Shown here: one piece after another, positions 1-11,542 of the stretch
Layout: the number at the start of each line of letters is the position of its first letter
Position numbering within the stretch: position 1 is the stretch's first letter
Assembly: GCF_028583425.1 (NCBI RefSeq)
Contig: NC_072790.1
Location: forward strand, 16,212,552-16,276,551
DNA length: 64,000 bases
Source: Eublepharis macularius
Taxonomy: Eukaryota > Chordata > Lepidosauria > Squamata > Eublepharidae
Direction of reading: 5' to 3'
The notes under the pieces: model-generated
What the model was told of the DNA's origin: nothing
The model's database searches: none
Seen by the model: the letters and a program-made list of their open reading frames with translations, nothing else
Made by a program: the position numbers and the translations under genes

Positions 1-894
1 AATGGGGGAATGGTGGTTACACAGAGAGTAAAAGGTCTCCTCGTGTCCAACGCTCATCAAAGCTACAATAGCAGTGCAAAGCAATTAATACCTTTTGATT
101 AATTATAATATTTGTTATTCTATTGGCTCAGAAAATACGGTGGCCCCTGTTGGCTCAAGTGGGTGACCACCTCTCATGATACAAGTGTCCTGGGGTATTC
201 TTATTGGAAGAAACAACTTTGGTCAACAGCACAATTACAATATTACCCAATTGCTTATCTTATCTGTCCTTGTTCTATCTCTAGAAGAAACATCTCCCTT
301 CCTTTCCCACACATCTCTTTCATAGGCTTTTAATTCTTGCCCATTACTCTGGTCCATGTAACATTTAGCAATGGTGCCCCGATGTTGCTTTTGGCAACCT
401 TGTGGGTTTCAAGCAGAGAATACTTCTCTGGGTTCCGTGGAAGAGAAGCGCTCTCCCTTCCCTAGGAATGTGCTTAAAGTTACATTCAGCACCCATTCCT
501 CTGCTTTGTGGTTTCCTCCCAGCCTTGAAAGGTTCTTTTAATCTAATTAACTTGCAGCTAGCTTCCTTCTCTCAGTAACACATTCTTCTTTCCCATTCTT
601 TCTGTTGCTACATTTTGCATAAGCAGTTTTACAAAGAAGTTTCTGTATCAAGTCATAAACAGGTGTCTGGCAAGCGCAATCTACCTGGTAGCAAGCTTCA
701 CAGTGTCTGATCTCACTTCTCACAGTGATTCACACGTATAACATAAATTCTACTTTGGTCTTTTGTTTCAAGTCTCATTTTCTTGCAAGTTGCGTTACAA
801 ATACTACATTAGCTCCTGAGAATAATAAGAGTGCATGACAATAGTAAAAGGCACATAGAGGTACGTAAAATCTCCTGCATTAAATCTCCTTCCC
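1..894. other. intergenic, no recognised feature
   Basis: AT-rich, apparently single-copy DNA. A 73-codon open frame at 112-333 has no domain I recognise and no splice or promoter context. I see no gene here. Confidence 0.5.

Positions 895-959
<65 letters not shown>
895..959. repeat. (AAT)n microsatellite
   Basis: About 21 nearly perfect AAT units in a row, read directly from the sequence. Confidence 0.97.
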
Positions 960-960
<1 letters not shown>

Positions 961-1392
961 CTGGTGCACTAAAACAATAGGGCAGATCCTCCTTTTTATA
1001 TTCATTTCTTATTGTGTGATCTTATGTGTGTCACTTCCTAATAAATGACTCGCAACAACTGGTTTTGGGGCCAAGAAAAATGTATTGACTATTAATCAAC
1101 ATGTCAATTATCAGTAATGCTAAGTTGTGTATTTTCAGTTCCATAAAAGGACCCTTTTTCTGACTTTTCGTTGATCTCTTGCTCTAAATTTTGATGTTAT
1201 TTGGCTCTTTAATTATCAAAGGCTGCTGTCCCCTGAGTCATTCACAACTGGGTTTTTCTGTGTGGACAAGACACCCCAGTTGCTTGTAAATACTATTGAG
1301 TGCAACAACTGCATAATATACAATGTTGTGTGAAAGCATTCTTGGTCTTCTTTGCTGGCACACTTTACCAAAATACAACCCGAAACTCACAT

Positions 1393-1931
1393 GGGTTTCC
1401 CGTCTCCAGGCAAGGCCTGAAGATCTCCCAGAATTACAACTTATCTCCAGACTATGAGTCTCTCTACGCAGAACATCTTAAATGAGGATGCTCAAGTTTA
1501 GGGAGCCGCAATGTTAGCTGGGAAGCATAGTTTTAAAAGATTTCACCTCTCTACACAGAGCTGGCAAAGATTGCTCTTCAGAGGGTTTGTTAATTCATGA
1601 AATTGACAGAACCTTTGGGGAGGTGAAGATGAAATTAACAAACTCTCTGAGGAGTGATCTCTGCCGGCTCTGTTTACAGAGGTGTAATTGACAGAGCGTT
1701 CGGGTCTGTCTTTTTAAACTATGCTTCCTGGCTAACATTGCATCTCCCTATACTTGAGCATCCTTGTGTAAGATATCTCATGTAGAGAGACTCATAGACC
1801 AGTTTCCCCTGGAGAAAATGGCTGGTTTGAAGGGTGGACTCTATGGTATAAAGTCTAGGAGAAATAGATGTCCCGCCCCAGCCACTGCTTCCAAATCTCC
1901 AGGAATATTCCAATCCAGAACGGGCAATCCT
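1393..1931 (+). mobile_element. MITE-C copy, interrupted by a foldback element
   Basis: The left part (1393-1451) and right part (1798-1931) match the MITE-C family seen at 39258-39473: a diverged gggttgccag start, 'gatctcccagaattacaac', 'cccctggagaaaatggct', 'aaatctccaggaat' and a 'ggcaatcct' end. The two parts are separated by the 346-bp palindrome at 1452-1797, which interrupts the family consensus after 'tctccagacta'. The copy is old and no target duplication is clear. Confidence 0.75.
1452..1797. mobile_element. 346-bp full-length foldback (palindromic) element
   Basis: The left arm (1452 to about 1605) is the imperfect reverse complement of the right arm (about 1635-1797). Matching blocks, left versus reverse-complemented right, include 'ctatgagtctctctac' at the tips, 'ggatgctcaagt', 'gcaatgttagc', 'gaagcatagttt' and the 'cctctctacacagagctgg' region. 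The centre is near 1624. The structure covers essentially the whole element, so it would fold into one long hairpin. It carries no coding capacity. It is inserted in a MITE-C copy and so is younger than that copy. Confidence 0.8.
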
Positions 1932-2579
1932 ACTAGGAGCAAAGTTGAAGCAGAGCTCCTGAGCTGATCTATTTTGGTCTTTTCATTTTGATTCTCCAGG
2001 CTTTTCTCTCTTTTTGTTTGCCAGGTTTCCCTTCTTCCTACAAATCACTCTTTTTTTTTCTCCGTGTCATTATGATATTGACCAGACCTGGTCCCCATAG
2101 CAGACAGCAGAGGAAAAAACCCTCTTCCTCACTTGACTTTGCTCACCCACTGAAAGATAAAACACAGGAACAATCCTGCTAAAAATAATCATTCCTTGTT
2201 TTGTTTTTTTAAATTCCTTTGAGAAGGGAGAGAGAGAAAGATGTCGGTAGTGTTCAACACCCTTATCCATTAGCGAAGGGAAAGTCCTGATTAAGGCTAA
2301 CATCATGGAACAGATTTGCTGGGAGGCATATTTCAACTGAATGAATGGGACTTATTTCCAAGTTAATATGTTTAGGATCGTACTGCGAAGGAGTTTGTAG
2401 TTGCAGCCAATATCTTTCAAGGGCAGCTGAAATAAAATCAATGGATGATTTTAGGTTCCGGATACCAACTCCAGGTTTCTTTAAAAAATAATAATCCTTT
2501 CTCTGAGTAGCTGGTTTTGTGATTCCAAAAAACACACACCACCTTTTAGGAAAATAACACATATTTGCATAAATGTATA
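1932..2579. other. intergenic, no recognised feature
   Basis: Single-copy-looking AT-rich DNA. Overlapping short open frames on both strands have no recognisable domain. Confidence 0.5.
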
Positions 2580-2809
2580 CAGGGCTTTTTTTCTGGGAAA
2601 AGAGGTGGTGGAACTCAGTGGGTTGCCCTTGGAGAAAATGGTCACATGGCTGGTGGCCCCGCCCCCTGATCTCCAGACAGAGGGGAGTTTAGGTTGCCCT
2701 CCACGCCGCTCGGCGTGGAGATCAGGGGGCAGGGCCACCAGCCATGTGACCATTTTCAAGAGGTTCCGGAACTCCGTTCCACTGCGTTCCAGCTGAAAAA
2801 AAAGCCCTG
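2580..2809 (+). mobile_element. MITE-A copy 1 (hAT-like non-autonomous)
   Basis: It begins cagggcttttttt and ends aaaaaaaagccctg. Inside are the family landmarks 'ggtcacatggctggtggcc', 'ccccctgatctccagacag' and their inverted counterparts. It is flanked by aatgtata (2572-2579) and gatgtata (2810-2817), an 8-bp target duplication with one mismatch. The inner part of the right arm is deleted, so the central hairpin is shorter than in other copies. Confidence 0.9.
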
Positions 2810-3483
2810 GATGTATATATGGGATACGAATCCAAAATCAGCCTTCACTGAGATTTTAGAGAGGCACACATTTCTAAATTTTTAATTATGAATAAAAGGC
2901 AGCATTCGTAGTCTTTTGTCCTAGGAGTCCTTTTTCCTAGGATAGTATACAGAAGCTTCAAAACCTGTATCTATGTAATGCAGACACACAGTTCCCACGA
3001 ATGTCTTGTTCCTACACTTCTGTACAAAAATTAGGTAAGACAAGTAAATCTTGGCATTTTGCTTTTCTGGGACACTCTGCAGATTTATTTTTCTTGCCAG
3101 CAGGGCAGGCGCTAGCAGAGGGTGCTTATAGTGCCCTATGCCCACTGCTCGGCTACCATTCTTGCCCTCTCACCCATATGCCCTCACCTGTCTGTACATC
3201 TTTCCTTTGCACACTCATAAGCTCTCCCCCCCCCAGCCACTGTCACAGCAGTCCACACTGCCTGTACGGCCTTTCCCCAATGGTGCTGGGTGCTGGTTGT
3301 AGCTAAGAATGCTACTGCCATGCCCACCAGGAATGCAGATTTTTTTGTGCACTACCCACGTTCCCTTCTCCAGCAGCTCTAGGCAGCATATGCAGCTGGG
3401 AGCGGAGGGGTCAAAGCACACAGGAACTGGCCGTGGAAGGCTGTGAGTGCAGGCACTGGAGGAGATACATGAGTAGGGAGTAG
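2810..3483. other. intergenic, no recognised feature
   Basis: No repeat family or gene recognised. From about 3100 the base composition turns C-rich on the plus strand. Confidence 0.4.
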
Positions 3484-3768
3484 GATCGCCAGCCTCCAGG
3501 TGGGTTACAAAATAGGTGGCTGTACCTGTAATAAACTGTAGGGTTCTGCCCCCCTTTTTTCCTCCCAGCCTCCTGGTGGGGGCTGGAGACCTCCCAGAAT
3601 TACAACAGCTCTCTAGACTACAGAAATCAGTTTCCCTAGAGGGAACAGCTGCTTTGGAGGGTGGCATCTATGGCATTATACCCCATTGAGGTCCCTCCCC
3701 TCCCCAAACCCCGCCCTCCCCAGGCCCCACCCCCAAATCTTCAGGAATTTCCCAAACATGAGTTGGCA
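3484..3768 (+). mobile_element. MITE-C copy with an internal insertion
   Basis: The start 'gatcgccagcctccaggt' is followed by about 70 bp not found in the other copies (about 3502-3566). The family sequence then resumes ('cctcctggtgggggctggagacctcccagaattacaac', 'gctttggagggtgg', 'ggcattatacccc') and ends at 'gagttggca'. It sits directly upstream of an L2-type LINE tail. Confidence 0.75.
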
Positions 3769-3825
3769 TGTGTCTCAGTGAAAAAGATGGACTATAAATA
3801 ATGTAAATAAATAAAGGTTCTAAAC
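3769..3825 (+). mobile_element. L2-type LINE 3' tail
   Basis: 'ctcagtgaaaaagatggactataaataatgtaaataaataaa' parallels the 3' end of the longer L2-type copy that terminates at about 25950. Only the tail is present. Confidence 0.6.
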
Positions 3826-4229
3826 ACTGTGGATATAGGACACATTTGCCTTTGCCTGCATCTGCACAGTGACCCTGGATTTCCCCGGTGGTCAAGTGCT
3901 AACCAAGGACTGACTAACCCAAGTGCTAACCAGGACTGACTTTACATAGCTGATCTGACAAGATTGGCCTAGCCTGGGCCACCCAGGTCAGAGAACTCAT
4001 ATAGACCTTTAAAAACAACAGTTTTCTCTAATTTCCATACACTTAGGCTGAATCCAAAGTAACTCTTGTTTAAGCAAAGGGTACTTCCACTCATGATGGA
4101 AAAGAGGGTTTCCCCCCCCCCCCAGATTTCCTTCTTAAATCACAACCTCCAATGCTGCAGCCAATACTGGGGTCCCTCAGTAGCAGCTTTTGCAATGGTG
4201 CAGGAAGAAAGAAAAAGAGCAGGCAGTAT
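3826..4229. other. intergenic, no recognised feature
   Basis: Contains a direct duplication of 'ccaagtgctaaccaggactgact' type sequence near 3893-3943 and a C run at 4113-4123. Nothing else recognised. Confidence 0.4.
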
Positions 4230-4650
4230 GTTATAGCCCAATCCAGGGCTTTTTTTCTGGGAAAAGAGGTGGTGGGACTCAGTGGGTTGCCCTTGGAGAA
4301 AATGGTCACATGGCTGGTGGCCCCACCCCCTGATCTCCAGACAGAGGGGAGTTGAGATTGCCCTCCACGCCGCTTCCTCTCTGTCTGGAGATCAGGGGGT
4401 GGGGCCACCAGCCATGTGACCATTTTCAAGAAGTTCCGGAACTCTGTTCTACTGTGTTCCTGCTGAAAAAAAGCCCTGGCCCAATCTCATCAGCGCTCAG
4501 AATGTAAGCAGGGTTGGCCGTGGTCAGTTCTTGGATGGGAGACTTCCAAGTAAGTCCAGGGTTCCTACACAAAGGCAGGAAATAACAAACTACTTCTGCT
4601 CTTCACTTGTCTTGGAAACACCATAAATCAGTTGTGACTTGACAACACAC
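4230..4650 (+). mobile_element. 5S rRNA-derived SINE, split by MITE-A copy 2
   Basis: After the MITE, 'gcccaatctcatcag...gtaagcagggttgg...' and 'cttggatgggagac' align with the internal promoter region of vertebrate 5S rRNA (GCCCGATCTCGTC, AAGCAGGGTCGG, CTTGGATGGGAGAC). The tail, 'cttgtcttggaaacaccataaatcagttgtgacttgac', resembles the Bov-B-type 3' end used by squamate SINEs. The first 5S bases lie at about 4230-4243, before the MITE. It is not a functional 5S gene because it is diverged and interrupted. Confidence 0.8.
4244..4478 (+). mobile_element. MITE-A copy 2, perfect 8-bp target duplication
   Basis: Termini are cagggcttttttt and aaaaaaagccctg. The flanks are gcccaatc at 4236-4243 and gcccaatc at 4479-4486, an exact 8-bp duplication lying inside the 5S-derived SINE head. 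The empty site can therefore be reconstructed from the 5S sequence. Non-coding. Confidence 0.95.
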
Positions 4651-7218
4651 ACCAACATAGGAGGAAAGAACCTTTCCATAACAGTGGTTCTTGGAGCAAA
4701 AGAATCTTTCCACAAGTTTGGTTCTTGGACCCAAACCAAAGCTGTTTTAATTTTCACTTTACCTGTGGGCTATGTTCCAGCTCTCCAGTGCAGAAGTGTA
4801 TATTTCCCCTTATGTTTTAAAGTGGCAAACCTAATTCCTTCTTCAGTTAATCACACACACATACAGTCCTCTTTCCACACTACACAGAATTTACTTACTT
4901 ATGAGATATTTACATCACCTCTCCATACAGCCAGCTAGAGGCAGCTTGCAATGTAAACCACAATAAGAACAAAACACCAAAAAAAAGTTGTAATAATAAA
5001 TTATTTAAAAAACCCAAAAGATCATAAAGAGGGCCTAAATAATTCAGCACCTCAAACCAGAGTCTCATAAAATACTTGTCAGGATAGCAGCAGATTGTAA
5101 AAATGAGTTTAAAAGCTCATCCCTGTCTTTAAAAAAATCCTTAATTAAAAGAATCCATGTATGATTGCCCCTAATCCATCTCTGCCTGCACAAAACAACT
5201 TTGGGCCCCAGACAGGGATATGTGCTCTCATTCTCCACCAAGTCAGTTCAGTGGAGTCCAGAAGTGCATCCCATGGAAAATGTGAAATTGTAAATCATCA
5301 ACCGTGGGTGCGGAATCCAAGTTCTGTGTACAAATGCTCTCTTGTTCGCTTGGTGCAATAGTCTTTGAGACACTTTCGAGTCACTTCAAGGGAGCACTCT
5401 TACCCACACTTACATGAGAGTAAACTGAATAAATATGCGTCAAATCAAGTTTGATGACTAAAATGTAGTAAAAACAAAGAAGAAAAAAGGGGGTGTGGGG
5501 AAAGGTCCCCACAAACTCAACCCAAACAAGCAGGGGAACAGAATTGTCAAGTAACAACCTAAAATATATATATTAGGAAGTATTTATTATAGATGTGCAC
5601 AAGTACAGATTAAAAACAAGTTTAAAACGTAAGGCCTGAACGGCAGGCTACATGCTATATGCTAAAACTTGCTAAAACATCTCAAGGTACAGATGATGGT
5701 ACAGTGCAATGACCAACACAAATAGACCAAGGTACAGTTTTTAAAAAATGTAGTAAAGCCTTCCTGCCTCCCCCGCAATCCCTTTTCTTCCTTCCTCGAT
5801 GTAAAATGTAGCACAGCCGGGCTTTCTTTTTCTCATGCAGGAAAGGACTTGTGATGGAAAACATGTATCAAAAGAATTTAGCATGAAAGTGCTCTTTCAG
5901 GCCTGAGATGCTTTGTTGTTTTTTAAAAAATTCACAATGCAGAAAAATCTCTTTTGCATAGAATTTTGGAGATTTTATGAACTATGCATAAGCCAACATT
6001 TCTGACTAGAGAGAGATTTATTATGAAACGGTTAATGAAAGAAAGGATTGCAGGCCTGCCTCTGTCCTTAACACCTTTGAGGCTGATATCATTAATTAAC
6101 ACAACAGCACTCCCTTAGTGAAACACAACTATCCTTTCTCTGTTTTAAGCAGAGGTGGCAGGCGGCAAGCGCAGAGCCGACCAGCAAGAACCAACAGCAG
6201 GCAAAGTGAGTAACAGCTAGACTGTTGTGCATATTTGACTTTCAAACTGAAATCCACACATTTGGGGAGTGGATTCCTAATATTCATTGCTAAGCTATCA
6301 TTCCTCCATTGTTCAGGTATGGCCTTTAGAAGCACCAAATGATGCAAGTTTGAGCAAGCTGTTACCAAAAATGCATGATAGTTTAGGCATCTTACAAGGG
6401 TTTTACAAAAACAACACAGAGCCATAGATGGAGAATGACACATGCCGCACACTTTTAAACTCAAGAATCTTATGTCTGAAAAGCTTAAGGAAGCGTAATT
6501 CAAGGCATTTCTCCAAGTAGGACCAAGCTCTCTGTAGTCAAATCAACGTAGCCTGCGCTCAGCTCATTTTATCCCCTTTCATTTAAACTCCACCTTTGTG
6601 TGTCTTTGCCTAGCCAGCACCCCTGAAGAAGCGCGAAGCAGCTTGAATAAAGAGAGCTTGTCTCCCCACGGCTGGCCACATAAAGCAAAGTCTTGATGCA
6701 TAGCTTTCAAGTGAACCACAATTCACGGCAATGTTTTTCCAAGTGTTTCACTTCGGTTTGGAGGCGTTTATTTTTCCTGCAGTGCTCCGAGTGCGGTGCT
6801 GACTGTCTCACAGTGAGAGGCAAACTGAAGTGGCTGCCAAGATGTCATAAAGAAATCAGGTAGCCAAGGGAATGGCCTCACGAAGGAAGGGAACTCATTT
6901 ATCTTGAAGAGAAAACCTCCCTTCAGGGCTGGCTCCTTGTCCTCCTCCAGGATCCACTTAACCTATCACCAATGGGAGATTAAATACCCTTTCTTCCCAT
7001 GGGTCAGTTCCATCACATCCACGGAGAACTTCTCCAAATTCTTTCATTTTTAAAAACAAATTCTTAGGCACTGTTGCAATTGAAACAAGAGACCATGCAT
7101 CCAACACTCACAATGCAAAATAAAGGGGCAATTTTTTTAAAAAATGACCGCATAGGTCAAACTCTCAGTGTCATCTTTTGAATTATCGCTGCGTATGTGC
7201 ACAATGGAGGGAATAAGT
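4651..7218. other. intergenic, no recognised gene
   Basis: AT-rich DNA with scattered short open frames and no supported gene. The stretch at about 4920-5170 has the character of an old antisense LINE 3' end (runs such as 'cagcttgcaatgtaaacc' followed by A-rich DNA), but it is too diverged to call. Confidence 0.4.
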
Positions 7219-7540
7219 GGGCATTAATTTAATTTAATTTAATTTATTAGATTTCTTTTCCACCCTCCCAGCGAGCGGGCTGAGGGCGGGTTACAACATT
7301 ATATATTGGAACAATAAATCAAAACAACAATAGACAATAAAAGATAAAATACACATAGTTCCAATACGAAAGTTAAAACCACCATTTAAGATGCAGCGTG
7401 TGATGGTTCACCATAATACATCCCGCATACCAGTATCATGGAGGGATGGCAAGCAGGATGCCGGAACGTAAAACAAGAGGACCAAAGGCCACAGCAGAGA
7501 GGCCGACCAGGCAGTTCGCCCCTTGCCTCAACTACTTGAT
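7219..7540 (-). mobile_element. LINE 3' end (CR1/L2-like), antisense
   Basis: It starts with an (AATTT)n tail, then 'ttccaccctcccagcgagcgggctgagggcggg', the reverse complement of the LINE 3' signature 'cgctgggagggtggaa'. Unique-looking LINE UTR sequence follows. Confidence 0.65.
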
Positions 7541-7707
7541 GTAACTAAATCAGCAATGGAGAAAGAGCGAGCAATTTTGCAATCACAGCTTTATTTCATT
7601 CTGTACTTTGACTTTATGTCACATTTCATAGGAGATCCAGTCCCTACTTGAGAATTTTTAGCTCTGTTATTTTGCCCCCACAGATACACGGGACTCATGT
7701 TGACGTG

Positions 7708-7960
7708 CAGGGCTTTTTTTCTGGGAAAAGAGGTGGTGGAATTCAGTGGGGTGCCCTTGGAGAAAATGGTCACATGGCTGGTGGCCCCGCCCCCTGATCT
7801 CCAGACAGAGGGGAGTTGAGATTGCCCTCTGCGCCGCTCAGCATGGCAATCTCAACTCCCCTCTGTCTGGAGATCAGGGGGTGGGGCCACCAGCCATGTG
7901 ACCATTTTCAAGAGGTTCCGGAACTCCGTTCCACCGCGTTCCCCCTGAAAAAAAGCCCTG
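7708..7960 (+). mobile_element. MITE-A copy 3
   Basis: Full length, with cagggcttttttt and aaaaaagccctg ends. The flanks ttgacgtg (7700-7707) and tcgatgtg (7961-7968) match at 6 of 8 positions. The central arms pair through 'tctccagacagaggggagtt' and its reverse complement. Confidence 0.92.
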
Positions 7961-8359
7961 TCGATGTGAGAAGCACCCATCGCAGTTTTCAAACAAGTGT
8001 ATCGTTTTTTGTGCCTATAATAACCTCCATCTCTGCTTATTTTATTCCTGCATCTCTAAGGTCAGCATTGCTGCTGGCACGCACGTCATGTCTTTTGGAT
8101 CCCCCTTCACCAACTCATAGCTAAAACGTGTCCTTTCAAACAGATCTATGAGAGCAAATCCGTTCAATCCATTGGGACTGTAGCTCATCAACGAGCTTGC
8201 TTTCATCTTTACTTTTCAGGAGGGTCCTCTAAGTAAATAAATAACATTTGTAGGGCTTCAGAATATTCAAGACTTCACATCCTTTATCTCAGTATTCACT
8301 GACTCTGCAATCAAGTAAACATGGAACAAATGAACACATTTGGAGGAGGAGCTCTCCTC
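7961..8359. other. intergenic, no recognised feature
   Basis: Single-copy-looking DNA. The end of a 102-codon frame that begins in the MITE runs into it and has no domain. Confidence 0.4.
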
Positions 8360-8450
8360 CTTTCTGCTTTATCCTCCTAAAAACCCTGTGAAGTAGGTGG
8401 GGCTGAGAATGTGGGACTGGTCCAAGGTCACCCAGCAAGTTCTATGCGAA
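8360..8450 (-). mobile_element. tRNA-derived SINE body fragment, antisense
   Basis: 'tttatcctcctaaaaaccctgtgaagtaggtggggctgag...ccaaggtcacccagcaag' is the reverse complement of the body of the SINEs at 28522 and 45108. The tRNA-like head is absent. Confidence 0.6.
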
Positions 8451-8770
8451 CAGACCAATGAAATGTCAGAGTGCCCTTTGTAAGGACTGATTTATCACCG
8501 GTAGCCCTACTGTCAGCTGCACTGGCCCTTAGTCGAGTTCTGGGTAAAATCCAAAGTATTGGTTATGATGTTTAAAGCCCTCCGCAGACTGGGACCAACA
8601 TACCTATGGGACAGCCTCTCGCCGTAGGTTACCCAGAGGGCACTTTGCTCTGCCGATAAACATCTTCTGGTGGTCCCTCGCCCCAAGTACATTATCCTAG
8701 CCTCGACCAGGGCCAGGGCCTTTTATGCCCTGGCACCAGCCTGGTGGAACTCTCCATCAAGACTAGGGCT

Positions 8771-9530
8771 GATTCCGCACATGTTGGATAATGCACTTTC
8801 AATGCACTTTATCAGTCGTTTGGAAGTGGATTTTTTGTTCCACACAGTTTTTGTTCCACACCCAGATCACTTGATATTTTATGTGAATGCATTGTTATCC
8901 CAGTGACTGAAGAGTATTTTAGAATTATAGCCTCTCAAGTACCATCCATTCCTCATCTCCAAGTGAGAAACTTTCTCTCAAAGCTTGTGGAAAATTAAGA
9001 AAAAGTGCAGTCTAGGCCAGTATTTGCAAGCATTACTGGCTGTCATGAATTGTGTCTATAATCACAGAAAAGTAAGCACAATTTAAAGAATTGACAGCCG
9101 GCAGTAAGAGGGATTTGAAAGCACTGGATTTACTCAATAAGAAGAGGTGGGCATGAATGAAAGGTATAGATAGACCCAGGACTGTTGATGGCAGGTTAAG
9201 AATGTAAAGGTTGCAAGTGGCTGGCCAGTGGCGAACAATTAAACACTATATCGCACAGTGCTAAAATGAACATGCTCCTCAAATGGGAAAAACAATGAAT
9301 ATTTTCTCGATACTTGAATATTTGATGCATGCTCAGCAAATCTCTCTATTGGACATCCTTCCTTTGATTGTAGCATTTAATATTAAGTGATTCCGCACAT
9401 GCTGGATAATGCACTTTCAATGCACTTTATCAATCGTTTGAGGTGGATTTTTTGTTCTGCACACACAAAAATCTGTTCCAAATGATCTATAAAGAAGATT
9501 GGAAGTGCATTATCCAACGTGTGTGGAATC
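8771..9530. mobile_element. 760-bp MITE-B composite inserted in the LINE
   Basis: The left end at 8771, 'gattccgcacatgttggata', and the right end at 9530, '...cgtgtgtggaatc', are inverted terminal repeats. Possible target duplication: agggct (8765-8770) and agggcc (9531-9536). The interior 8871-9388 is single-copy-looking DNA. A complete short MITE-B occupies 9389-9530. It is either a long element whose ends gave rise to the short form, or two copies trapping host DNA. Confidence 0.7.
9389..9530 (+). mobile_element. MITE-B, complete 142-bp copy
   Basis: It starts 'gattccgcacatgctggata' and ends 'ttatccaacgtgtgtggaatc'. The arms are inverted over about 28 bp with few mismatches, and the centre is also partly palindromic ('ggattttttgttc...'). 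Confidence 0.8.
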
Positions 9531-10004
9531 AGGGCCCCGCAGGACTTGTTACACTTCCATTAGGCCTGCAAGACTGAGATGGTTCTCCAGGCCTATGGTT
9601 GTGGTTGAGGATCGGGCAAATTGTCCTATTGTCCTCCCTGCTGTGGCCTTCTGATCCGCCTGCTGCTACAGTGTTTTGTAATCTGCCTGCCTTACCCCAT
9701 GATATTTGGGGTGCTGGGATATGTTGTCTGTGAATACTGAAAGCTGCCTCTTGAATAATCTGGTTTTAATTATTGTAATGTATTTTTATCTTATGTATTG
9801 TATTTTTTATCAAATTGTGTTGTTGTTGTTGTCGTCGTTGTTTTTATACTTTTGTGACCAGTCCTGAGCCCACTTGCGGGGAGGGCGGACAAAATCTAAT
9901 ACATTAAATTGTTAAATTAATTGTCAACATACCAATCATAACCATGATTTTGGACTTATTTAGGGTACTCTTGGAAAGAATGGTTTGCTAGTTACTTTAA
10001 GGGC

Positions 10005-10190
10005 CTAACAATACGTTTTTATCTCATCCTTTCTCCAAGGGGCTCAAAGCAACATACATTGTTCTGTGCTCCGCCATTTTATCCCCACAACAACCACCCT
10101 ATGAGGTAGGTTAGTTTGAGAGCCTGGCCCAAAGTCACCCAGGCATCTTTCATGGCTGAGTGGAGATTTGTGTTTGGAGTGATCCTTAAA
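10005..10190 (-). mobile_element. tRNA-derived SINE, antisense, 5' head degraded
   Basis: 'ccattttatccccacaacaaccaccctatgaggtaggttagtttgag...aaagtcacccaggc...atggctgagtggagatttg' is the antisense body shared with the plus-strand SINEs at 28522 and 45108. The tRNA-like head at the right is not recognisable. Confidence 0.7.
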
Positions 10191-11282
10191 TTAAATAACC
10201 TTCAAGTAGGCATCATTTATAGATCAGACAGTGATGTATTTGATGCTGTGGCTCAGGTTCCAATTCTCCTTGCATTTCCTAAGGAATAGACCTATCATTG
10301 TTCATCATGATGAATTTCTATGGTCAGATGGGCCTCTATGTAGACTTATGACAAACAACATTACCAGTAAGTAATTTTCTCTTTCCTTCATATAAACAAA
10401 TGTCTTTGATATGTGACCATCCCAGGGGTGTTCAGGTTACATGCTTATTTTAAGGTCTTTTGTTTACCTTATGATCTCCGTGGGTCATTGACATCTCATT
10501 TAATTTTGATGACCTAGTTTATACTAAGGCAACATACATTAAAAGTGTTCGTTTAGATAATATTAACATTCTCGATTGTAATCCATCACCTTGGCAAACA
10601 ATAGCTGCAGCTCAGTGGTGTAGGGGATGGCTAAAAGCTTTCATGTCGATGCCAGTATACATAAGGAGTGGAAGAGGGCTGATCAAACAGATTTGGTTGG
10701 TTGCCTCACTTCTAAGATCCGCCACAAATGTGACAAATTACCCAACCCAATTATCCCGATTTTGTATTTTTTTTAAAAAGCGTGCTAATTGCAGTTATAT
10801 CGTCGCACACAACATTTCAAGTGTGCGTCAGTTTCGCTGCACACACGTGTGTTGGGCAAAGGATTCCCAGCACATGAATGTAACGTGTGCATACAGTAGA
10901 ACAAACATGTGCGAGCATCATTTATGATAAAGCACATGGAAGTTCCAGACGTGCAACAGTGCACAACAAGTATGTTTTCATTGACGCAAAAGCTTCCACA
11001 CACACACACACACCCCAAGTAATTGTTAATTATTTTGGATTCAAGAACGTACAGAAATGGTAGGTAGCCACTTCCCTCCTGCCTCTTCCCAAGGGGTACC
11101 TCCCGGTACACACAGACACACACTTAAAGCCAGTCTCCAGCACAACTTTCCTCTGACAAAAATCCCCATCTGTGAAGGAAGGCTGTTCTCTGTCCTTCCA
11201 CTCCCCCCCCTGTCCTGAAGCAGCAAACTTCCACTGAGAATCTCCAGTTATAAAGAAGGCCAGCAGTAAAAAATAGTGTGAG
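10191..11282. other. intergenic, CA-rich patch, no gene
   Basis: Contains a short (CA)n run at about 10997-11012 and several ACGTGT/ACACGT repeats between 10840 and 10930. No gene or repeat family recognised. Confidence 0.4.
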
Positions 11283-11542
11283 CAGGGCTTTTTTTCAGCG
11301 GGAACGCAGTGGAACGGAGTTCCGGAACCTCTTGAAAATGGTCACATGGCCAGTGGCCCCGCCCCCTGATCTCCAGACAGAGGGGAGCTTAGATTGCCCT
11401 CCATGCCGCTCGGCAGCACGGAGGGCAATCTCAACTCCCCTCTGCCTGGAGATCAGGGGGCGGGGCCACCAGCCATGTGACCATTTTCTCCAAGGGCAAC
11501 CCACTGAGCTGCACCACCTCTTTTCCCAGAAAAAAAGCCCTG
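11283..11542 (-). mobile_element. MITE-A copy 4
   Basis: Full length but inverted relative to copies 1-3: it starts 'cagggctttttttcagcggg' and ends 'ttttcccagaaaaaaagccctg'. The flanks agtgtgag (11275-11282) and aggataaa (11543-11550) match at only 4 of 8 positions, so the target duplication has decayed or is not one. Confidence 0.9.

Larger units (their letters stand above)
8515..9925 (+). mobile_element. L2-type LINE 3' end, split by a 760-bp insertion
   Basis: The segment 8515-8770 encodes the decayed C-terminal signature 'ALAPAWWNSPS' preceded by a 'VMMFKALRRLGPTYLWDSL'-like stretch. The LINE resumes at 9531 ('ccccgcaggacttg', 'ggcctgcaagactgagatgg') and reaches its 3' UTR end 'ctgagcccacttgcggggagggcgg...atacatta' at about 9925. 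The reading frame is broken, so it is dead. The family assignment (CR1/L2 clade) is from the protein signature. Confidence 0.75.
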
